DNA from: Arbacia lixula
Lineage: Eukaryota > Echinodermata > Echinoidea > Arbacioida > Arbaciidae
Length of the DNA stretch: 64,000 nucleotides
Direction: 5' to 3'
Assembly (NCBI GenBank): GCA_963669155.1
Contig: OZ022586.1
Span: forward strand, 18,628,285-18,692,284
The notes below the pieces were generated by a model that worked only from the letters and a program-made list of their open reading frames with translations, was not told the origin of the DNA and made no database searches. Each line of letters begins with the position of its first letter. The first letter of the stretch is position 1. This document shows positions 60,101-64,000 of the stretch, piece after piece. The translations under genes and the position numbers were made by a program.

Positions 60101-62976
60101 CTTACAACCCTTCCCATTTTGCCGACACGTTAGAAAGAGGCTCTCAACCTGACAGGTTTTTTTCTAATGCTTGACAAACATGGAGATTGTTTTAAGGTTT
60201 TGCTCCTCGTCTTATAAAGGTTCTTTAACCAGAACTCGCCCTCGATTACTCTATAATTCAATGTTAGGGACATGAGTGATTATCTTGTTATTTCTATTGA
60301 AGCTGATACAAATCGCAAAAGTGCAAGACTTTTTCTTCCACCTTTTGTCGTGAAATACGTGGTTTCACACTAGCAATGCTCTTAATTGGCAGACACATAT
60401 ACCATGCATACCATGGTCCGAGAGGAAGTTTTCATATCAAGTACCGCTTGAATGAACAGAACCGGTAAAACACTTTTTCAAATATGTGTAAAACATGTAA
60501 AATGCTACGGGGGATGTTCTCGTTTAGTTGAGTGTACATCTTATTCATACCCCAAGAACGGAAAGGGGAACACAAACAGATCCAATTTTGATGATTTGTC
60601 CGAGAAAGAAGAAGTTTACCTTCTACGTAGATGATGGCCCACGTGATGAAAAAAAGGCACGTTGCCACGTTACGGATCTGTACAAACCAAATGAGGGAAA
60701 CATAAAGGAAAAAAAGCTTATTTAGTGAGCTGGGGGAAGGGTGGGGGGGGGGGGGGGACGGCCAACCCTTTTAGTGCTTCTGGCAGACAAGACAAAAAGT
60801 TCATCTTCCATTTGAAAAGGGAGATGTGCCTGAGTGGCAAACAAAGCTTAAGACCAACTTTTATTTTGAACGGTATTCGACTTCTTTGTTACTATGGTTA
60901 TTGTTACGTTCCATTCTCGATTTACTTCCGATATTGATTGGCTTTGTTTCGTATCACAATGTATTCTTTTTAATCATTTTTCAAGAAATTGTAAAAATCG
61001 TATAAACACAACAAAAAAAAGTAAGTCCCCCCTAAGCAAAATATCATAACTTTTTATCAAAAAAGTTTTGGGCTAAACCATTTGGCACGATTGTTTCTTA
61101 ACTAATTGACTAACTTATGTGTGAAAATCACATTAATCCAATTAGTCATGCATGAGTGGGCAGATTTTAAATGCAAAATCACTTTTGTCACTTTTCAAAA
61201 GTCACAAGGGTAATTTGGGGATTCTGTCATATGAATTCCATTTCTGGTGCATAATGAATGTTCTTTCATTGTTTATCATTCATCTCTCGATGCACTAACA
61301 CCTATCCCGACACTTAAACCATTGAACTGGTTGAATGAGCACCGTTTAATAAATACTCATCCATTTTGAGTTTAAAACTTTTAAAAACCCTTTACTTTCG
61401 TGAAAAAATAAAACTCTGGATATTTTAACAAAGATGTAACATGCTCTGTTATGTAAAAGTAAGAAGCCATTTTTGTGTCATGGTTGAGTGAATACACGTT
61501 AAAAATCGCACAAGAAATTCCAAAATGTACTGTTAAAACAGCATAATAATTACCCGTGTGACTTTTGAGTGACATTTCTGCATTTAAAATTGGACCACTC
61601 ATACATGACTAATTGGACTATTGTGATTTTAAAGACAGAAGTTAACCAATAAGTTAAGAACAATCCTGCCAAATTATTGTGCCCAAATCCTCTCCGATAA
61701 AAAGTTATGCTCCTTTAAAGGGGGAACTTTCTTTTTTGTTATGTTTAGATGTAATGTACCTGCAAATAAAAACATGTACCCTGCTCGTTATATGCGTAAA
61801 GACCACATTTCTTGTTTGTTTCCATTTAAAAGTGTTTCTCACTGGAACCTGATTAAATGAACCTGCAAATAAAACACAAGCGTAAACTTGACACATTTTC
61901 TTGTCTCCCTTGAACAGTCTTTTACAAGTTCTATTATAGAATGGGTGTCAGAATCTCTGCAATCTGATTGGTTAATTACCCGTAATTGCCGTGTAATTTT
62001 TTTTTACTGGCAGCACGCGATATCAACACGATATCGCGACACCGAGAATTAACATGATCGATACCAATGTTGCTTACGCTAATGGCGGCACCCACGAATC
62101 ACGAGAAACTCCGATAAAGTGAGATGAAGAATTGAAACAAATTTTGGACGATTCAGACGCTTTCAATGCAGTAAGTACAAATTTAACTCGAAACATAAAA
62201 TACTCATTTTCTACATTTAAACGCTTTGCAGAGGTGAAACACGTAAATTTGGAAGATCGAACGGAGAAATGGACAAACTCATGACTGAATTCTACGCTGT
62301 CGCAGCACTGTGTGAGACGTTGCTGCGGTGATTTGCCCACTATAAACGTGCATTGCGAATACGTTCATTTTGGGCACTCAATGCCACCCTGGACATTCGC
62401 AGTAAATCTGTATTTGCTGATATGACTACGTCATTTAAATGATTGTTATCAAATAAAAGCGTGATAAACTTGGTAGTTCTATACATGCAGACTCTATTTC
62501 TCCACCTGACATGGTCTATGGAGAAAATCATCTCATATTTTAGCTGTGTTATTTGGACACTTCTCTATGTGAAAAGTCAATAATTTTTAGTCTTGGCAGA
62601 CTTTGATGATTCCAATCATTGATGATCATTGATGATGAAGATGGATCTCTGCAATCTGATTGGTCAATAACCATGCATCCGGTAATTACCGGACGCATGA
62701 TTTTTCCATGCATCCGGTAAATGAGGTTGACAGAGATTTTTCCCTTTTTTTTATTAGATTTTGGGGCCCATTCTATAAAACAGATGATGCACAGGTTTAT
62801 TTCGTGGGTCAGTAGGATTGTGTACACGCGGTAGCTCTGAATTTTGCCCGAAACCCACTCGGCTTCGCCTCGTGGGTTCAGGCAATTCAGAGATATCTTG
62901 TGTACACAATTCCTACTGACCCACTCAAACCTGTGCATCATTTGTATACTGTACAACAGAACGTACGTACCTTCAT
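39913..62976 (-). CDS. Gene 2: secreted EGF-SRCR-F5/8C-F5/8C protein, complete, 11 coding exons
   Basis: The coding exons, in transcript order, are 62976-62971, 60677-60620, 57361-57194, 55037-54933, 53788-53630, 52624-52454, 48510-48185, 45152-44996, 44347-44118, 41636-41487 and 40053-39913. Every junction has AG/GT and compatible phase, and the lengths sum to 1671 nt (556 residues plus TAA). Domain order: signal peptide (1-22), unassigned Cys segment (22-78), EGF-like (about 79-110), SRCR (114-221), F5/8 type C no. 1 (225-375) and no. 2 (391-556). No membrane segment follows the signal peptide, so it should be secreted. F5/8C and SRCR modules are known to bind glycans, phospholipids or microbial surfaces; a recognition or adhesion role is inference. 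I know of no named protein with this architecture. The main uncertainties are the start codon and possible extra small exons. The exons show no disruption. Confidence 0.82.
40060..41480. other. Intron 10 of gene 2
   Basis: No further exon or repeat family recognised. 41457-41475 is a short (ATC)n run just downstream of the exon 10 donor in transcript direction. Confidence 0.5.
41487..41636 (-). CDS. Gene 2 exon 10: F5/8 type C domain 2, middle part
   Basis: This 150-bp phase 0-0 exon follows acceptor TTGCTCTCTAG and ends at donor GTGAGT. It encodes IDLGDACNVTGIVVQGRS, then DQWLTSVYLSYS and WTFALE, the I.LG....VTGI..QGR and V..Y.LSYS blocks. The intron before it (WVQ / IDLG) has no equivalent in F5/8C domain 1. 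Confidence 0.9.
41803..42168. repeat. (TAC)n microsatellite, long and imperfect
   Basis: About 360 bp of TAC triplets with scattered variants, inside intron 9 of gene 2. It produces artefactual poly-Thr, poly-Leu, poly-Ser and poly-Val frames. Confidence 0.97.
42180..43790 (+). pseudogene. Non-LTR retrotransposon ORF2 (RT) relic between two (TAC)n tracts
   Basis: Plus-strand fragments in several frames: VEKDLILNRWTEYIGELFYD; EFGIVKLTDVINKIYEDGKF; ILIPIPKKQGAVDCEQHRTI; KDFRLLASLCWNQSACIRVN; a YADD-box remnant reading LRHADDTVFIT; CKKTECMVFL; and a tail with RNRTLRMET. The order matches the thumb and fingers of LINE RT. Many stops and frameshifts, so inactive. Occupies most of intron 9 of gene 2. 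Confidence 0.85.
43807..43870. repeat. (TAC)n microsatellite at the 3' side of the RT relic
   Basis: About 64 bp of TAC triplets with one variant, same phase and strand as the 5' tract. Confidence 0.95.
44118..44347 (-). CDS. Gene 2 exon 9: F5/8 type C domain 2, N-terminal part
   Basis: This 230-bp exon (phase 1 to 0) follows the strong acceptor GTCTTCCCCAG. It encodes APGKLGCALRV, LGVEDGRIPDAMLTASSVYQ, AAGRLNT and AWVGWAAADTDIWVQ, matching the C..LG...G.I.D..(T/A)ASS and W.A...D..W.Q blocks. Exon and intron are GC-contrasted, the exon being clearly GC-richer. Confidence 0.9.
44996..45152 (-). CDS. Gene 2 exon 8: F5/8 type C domain 1, C-terminal third
   Basis: This 157-bp exon runs from phase 0 to phase 1. 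It encodes VFGGNFDRESHVTN, then RPIVARDVRLYPM and MALRIELLGYG. These match the F.GN.D, ARYVR and MR.EL.G blocks that complete F5/8C. The usual terminal Cys is Tyr here (LLGY), leaving the domain's first Cys without its normal partner. The donor is GTATGC. No counterpart was found for gene 1. Confidence 0.88.
45485..46255. mobile_element. Foldback element family F, between exons 7 and 8 of gene 2
   Basis: The left arm GTAAGTCCCCACCCCCAACC-AAGCA and the right arm, ending in a G-run and CTTACTTTTTTGTTG, mirror each other. The loop has TAGTGCATCGAGAGATGGAT. It is the longest-armed and least interrupted copy besides 61015-61740. Confidence 0.75.
46260..47319. other. Intron 7 DNA of gene 2, outside the duplication
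   Basis: AT-rich, no exon, no repeat family recognised. Ends at the left edge of the copy 2 block. Confidence 0.5.
47914..48100. mobile_element. MITE inserted into the end of another MITE (copy 2 only)
   Basis: The inverted arms GGGTGTTTCACAAAGCTGTT and, inverted, GGTGTTTCAACAAGCTGTT continue through CGTAA/TTACG and ACGACTGGTGATCCC. It splits GGCCCC/TGGACG, which is intact in copy 1 (6761-6772). The right end is extended by a ~22-base C-run. Confidence 0.8.
48185..48510 (-). CDS. Gene 2 exon 7: F5/8 type C domain 1, N-terminal two thirds
   Basis: This 326-bp exon runs from phase 1 to phase 0. It starts GFCNTTGAPLGIE, then IPNSAMTSSSY, LESWSARLNG, WIPSA, GEWLNV, YVITGITTQGR, VTSYTISYN and W, ending at D-x-I-R. 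These are the successive conserved blocks of an F5/8C (discoidin) domain. The donor is GTAAGT and the acceptor ATACTTCAG. It continues into 45152-44996. Confidence 0.92.
48995..49800. mobile_element. Long foldback element with a MITE at its centre (copy 2 only)
   Basis: The arms are about 250-270 bp. They include CATGCTCTATAATGACATTA against its complement at about 49765, GTTATCGTTGATTAACTAC against GTAGTTAATCAACGATAC, and AATTGACACATCATAAAGTC against GACTTTATGATGTGTCAA. The centre is 49323-49486. Confidence 0.8.
49323..49486. mobile_element. Best copy of the ~165-bp MITE family
   Basis: Terminal inverted repeats ATTCAGAACACAACAATG at both ends; core CCACTAGCAACTTCCATCA. It defines the family ends. 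Confidence 0.75.
49803..50200. repeat. Dispersed inverted-repeat element, reverse copy at 63510-63850
   Basis: An internal hairpin at 49803-49945 (GAGACATGACGAA ... TTCGTCATGTCTC, with GAGCGATCCTAACCAG in the stems). The part after it, including TGGATCCTGACCCTTCTA and AGAACCACATATTTATCTCG, recurs inverted at 63520-63850. Confidence 0.7.
50205..51060. other. Intron 6 DNA of gene 2, no gene recognised
   Basis: No recognisable exon. A C-run at 50644-50658 lies inside an unsupported open frame. Confidence 0.5.
51070..51450. mobile_element. Worn TTAA family element
   Basis: The left end GGGAAAGTTCACGATTAAATC follows TTAA at 51066-51069. The right part (CTTCAGGGCACACGTTCCCT) mirrors it, with the TTAA mutated to CTAA. 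Confidence 0.55.
51997..52443. mobile_element. TTAA-flanked non-autonomous element next to gene 2 exon 6
   Basis: Left TTAA at 51993-51996, right TTAA at 52444-52447. The inverted ends are GATAGTTCGCCCTGAA and TTCAGGGTGAATTATCCC. TTAA target duplication and terminal repeats fit a piggyBac-like MITE; no transposase is encoded. Confidence 0.75.
52454..52624 (-). CDS. Gene 2 exon 6: SRCR domain, second half
   Basis: This 171-bp phase 1-1 exon follows acceptor TCTCAACAG and ends at donor GTATGT. It encodes ASVRCPTNASNITECIRQD ... IIGVVCC, matching the SRCR C-terminal half (V.C...E..I..C ... GVVC). Two N-glycosylation sequons (NAS, NIT) lie between the cysteines. The gene 1 version differs by one residue. 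The end of a TTAA-flanked element abuts the donor hexamer. Confidence 0.88.
53630..53788 (-). CDS. Gene 2 exon 5: SRCR domain, first half
   Basis: This 159-bp phase 1-1 exon encodes SIGSVQLVGGNINNEGTVVF, then ADGWTSDASELVCQSLGF, matching the SRCR start (VRLVGG ... GW ... A..VC..LGF). The Cys expected in the WGTVC position is replaced (LYLVH). The donor is GTACTG, weaker than most here but identical in gene 1. Confidence 0.88.
54933..55037 (-). CDS. Gene 2 exon 4: EGF-like domain
   Basis: This 105-bp phase 1-1 exon encodes a full EGF-like module with six cysteines: CLSYPCLHDSTCEE, then GFSCTCKENYEGDRCQ. The Y/F-x-G-x-x-C ending (YEGDRC) is canonical. The Asp/Asn pattern for calcium binding is not evident. 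The acceptor is GTGAGCAG and the donor is GTAAGT. Confidence 0.88.
57194..57361 (-). CDS. Gene 2 exon 3: Cys-containing segment after the signal peptide
   Basis: This is a 168-bp symmetric phase 1-1 exon with donor GTATGT. It encodes a segment starting YEGCENILKHSC and ending VQQFYCEKP, with three cysteines and a central ENGDVIQYLPKRSRY stretch. A relation to CCP/sushi was considered, but the four-Cys pattern and Trp are absent, so I leave the domain unassigned. The gene 1 copy is clearly homologous with several substitutions, making it the most diverged of the shared exons. Confidence 0.75.
57622..58089. mobile_element. TTAA family element, full length (copy 2)
   Basis: 468 bp between TTAA at 57618-57621 and 58090-58093. 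It starts AGGGATAGTTTACCCTGAAA and ends, inverted, AGGAATTGTTCACC. Subterminal GATGAAAATCCGTCAAAGGA and GACGAATTCTCGTCAAACC-type motifs mirror each other. No transposase. Confidence 0.75.
58228..58238. repeat. G-run
   Basis: A short pure G tract in intron 2 of gene 2. Confidence 0.9.
60620..60677 (-). CDS. Gene 2 exon 2: signal-peptide core
   Basis: These 58 bp follow acceptor TTTGTACAG and end at donor GTAAAC. They encode IRNVATCLFFITWAIIYVE plus one base, entering phase 0 and leaving phase 1. Spliced to exon 3, the junction reads V-E-A then YEGC, a good signal-peptidase site (small residue at -1, Val at -3). The matching exon in gene 1 differs by a few residues in the core but stays hydrophobic. 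Confidence 0.65.
61015..61740. mobile_element. Foldback element family F, single copy in copy 2
   Basis: The left junction matches the left junction of 25550 in copy 1, and the right junction matches the right junction of 28870. This single element stands where copy 1 has two with ~1 kb between them. Confidence 0.75.
61937..62782. mobile_element. Insertion in intron 1 of gene 2 with TATAGAATGGG ends
   Basis: The left end TATAGAATGGGTGTCAGAAT matches the inverted right end TATAGAATGGGCCCC. CTCTGCAATCTGATTGGT recurs at 61955 and 62647. Copy 1 lacks the block. It carries a possible tyrosine-recombinase-like fragment (62105-62450). Confidence 0.65.
62105..62450 (+). pseudogene. Possible Crypton-like (DUF3504-type) recombinase fragment
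   Basis: Plus-strand pieces DEELKQILDDSDAFNA, then, in other frames, MDKLMTEFYAVAA and LRIRSFWALNA resemble the N-terminal region shared by Crypton-derived proteins (EL..ILD..D..NT...L...FY). They are broken by stops and frame changes, and a GTAAGT...TTTGCAG pair lies between the first two. The catalytic region is not seen. From memory of the family only, so low confidence. Confidence 0.3.
62785..62945. repeat. Hairpin element next to gene 2 exon 1
   Basis: GATGATGCACAGGTTT at the left pairs with AAACCTGTGCATCATTT at the right, and the arms run about 75 bp (TGGGTCAGTAGGA, TGTGTACA, CTCTGAATT). It ends only 26 bp from the exon 1 donor side. Confidence 0.8.
62971..62976 (-). CDS. Gene 2 exon 1, coding end (start codon ATG AAG)
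   Basis: The exon ends ATGAAG followed by donor GTACGT. Joined to exon 2 it gives MKIRNVATCLFF, a signal peptide with basic n-region and hydrophobic core. The ATG has A at -3. An in-frame upstream reading with ATGs at about 63033 and 63027 would add about 19-21 residues (from MFVVNADLHL) and cannot be excluded. The transcription start was not located; an AATAA-containing stretch near 63091-63106 is only a weak TATA candidate. Confidence 0.6.
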
Positions 62977-63325
62977 AATGATCGATCCGCGAGTGGACAG
63001 GTGAAGATCAGCATTCACTACGAACATCCACATGGAGTGACTCGCTCACGCTGGTGCAATCGTCTGTATGGATAGCAAACTGCGATCGGGAGCTTATTAA
63101 AACTTTCACATTCTCTGAGCCATTCCGCTGATCACTTCCTTTGGTGTCGCATAAATGCATTAGCTAATAAACCGTAATTCGATCGTGTCAAGTCATAATG
63201 ACTCAAATTGATGGATTGGTTTGGAAATGAGTCCGACAATCATATGCCATGGAGAGGCGCTGCAAACCAACAAATTTACTGTTCAAAAAAATATTTGCCG
63301 TCATTCCATTAATCTATCTTTTCAG
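62977..63325 (-). promoter_or_regulatory. Conserved upstream region of gene 2 (5' UTR and probable promoter)
   Basis: This region aligns with 29193-29545 upstream of gene 1 with few differences. It marks the upstream limit of the segmental duplication. Transcription start and core elements were not identified. Confidence 0.4.
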
Positions 63326-63509
63326 CCAAATGGCAGGCACCGGAAAATACGCTTATTTTATTTTCAGCGAGGTAGTCGTGACCTTCACTTGACCTCTGGA
63401 CCCGCGGAAAACGTCTCCTTTTCAAACTGCGATATCTTCATGAATATACCATATTTTCGTGCGCTTTCTTTTGTAACTCTATGTTGGAGGTCGAAATTTA
63501 CCAAGTGTG

Positions 63510-63850
63510 AAAAAACATTTCATTAAAACAGGCAGAAAAATATTGCAAATTCGAGATAAATATGTGGTTCTAATAAAAATTAAAAAAAATCAAAATAAAC
63601 TCTATATTTCAATGTCAATCGCTTTTGAGCCCCTAACATTTAGAGATCATCTGAAGCGGAATTTATTGTACTTTATGGAGATACCATTATTTTTCAACCT
63701 CCCCCCATAGAAGGGTCAGGATCCAGCAAAACACCAACCATGTTCAAATCCAAAATGAGCGAGATATGATGAAGTTGTGAGCGATCCTAACCAGCCAATC
63801 ATAGTCCACGATAATAACGAAATTCCACCGGCGATCCAAGGGTGAACCAA
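63510..63850. repeat. Dispersed repeat, inverted copy of 49850-50200
   Basis: Shares, inverted, CGAGATAAATATGTGGTTCT, AGAAGGGTCAGGATCCA and GAGCGATCCTAACCAGCCAA with the element at 49803. Upstream of gene 2, beyond the duplication. Confidence 0.7.
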
Positions 63851-64000
63851 TCATAGTCGCGGACTATTTAAAAAAAATGAAAATATTTATGAAGAAACAT
63901 ATAATCTCAATCCCTGTCTAAAAAAAATCCTGATCAGTATGCTTACAGAAGACACCAGCAAAAGGTCTCGCGAGCATGTCGAATTCCTTCGTAATCTAGG

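Larger units (their letters stand above)
47320..63325. repeat. Segmental duplication, copy 2 (gene 2)
   Basis: This is the direct repeat partner of 5129-29545. The last four gene 2 exons (39913-45152) lie outside the paired block, on its left. Copy 2 has its own insertions at 47914-48100, 48995-49800 and 61937-62945 that copy 1 lacks. Confidence 0.85.

Overview
This is animal genomic DNA. It is AT-rich, intron-rich and dense in transposon relics and simple repeats, and no prokaryotic gene organisation, rRNA or tRNA was seen. Extracellular modules (SRCR, EGF-like, F5/8 type C), TRIM-like and Tx1/CR1-like retroelement relics and many TTAA-flanked and foldback elements fit a marine invertebrate deuterostome. 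An echinoderm is my best guess, but no single feature proves it.

The main content is a head-to-tail pair of paralogous genes on the minus strand, lying in a direct segmental duplication (about 5129-29545 and 47320-63325). None of their exons is long, so I assembled them from domain matches, GT/AG sites and intron phase. The right-hand gene (here 'gene 2', 62976 down to 39913) is complete: 11 coding exons that sum to 1671 nt and stay in frame. It encodes a predicted 556-residue secreted protein: signal peptide, a short cysteine-containing segment, one EGF-like domain, one divergent SRCR domain and two F5/8 type C (discoidin-like) domains, ending in Cys-stop. The left-hand gene ('gene 1', 29192 down to 6899) has the first seven exons intact. 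The four exons for the end of the protein are not visible before the left edge; a 202-bp satellite array lies there instead.

Layout: 1-3000 non-coding with one small inverted-repeat element. 3011-5115 tandem repeats and satellite. 5129-29545 gene 1 with many insertions in its introns, including a ~6 kb Tx1/L1-like LINE (13207-19235) whose ORF2 is broken by one stop and one frameshift. 29650-30290 tail of another LINE. 31316-32603 a broken intronless TRIM-like (RING/B-box/propeller) pseudogene. 33290-36480 an old tandem duplication and a nested repeat mosaic. 39913-45152 the last four exons of gene 2, with a LINE relic embedded in (TAC)n in intron 9. 45480-47300 a foldback element and unannotated DNA. 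47320-63325 the rest of gene 2. 63510-63850 a dispersed repeat.

Because the two gene copies are closely similar, each acts as a control for the other: several insertions in one copy have an intact empty site in the other. This shows TTAA target duplications (piggyBac-like), a MITE inserted within a MITE, and a probable deletion by recombination between two foldback elements. All domain assignments come from reading motifs, not from database searches.
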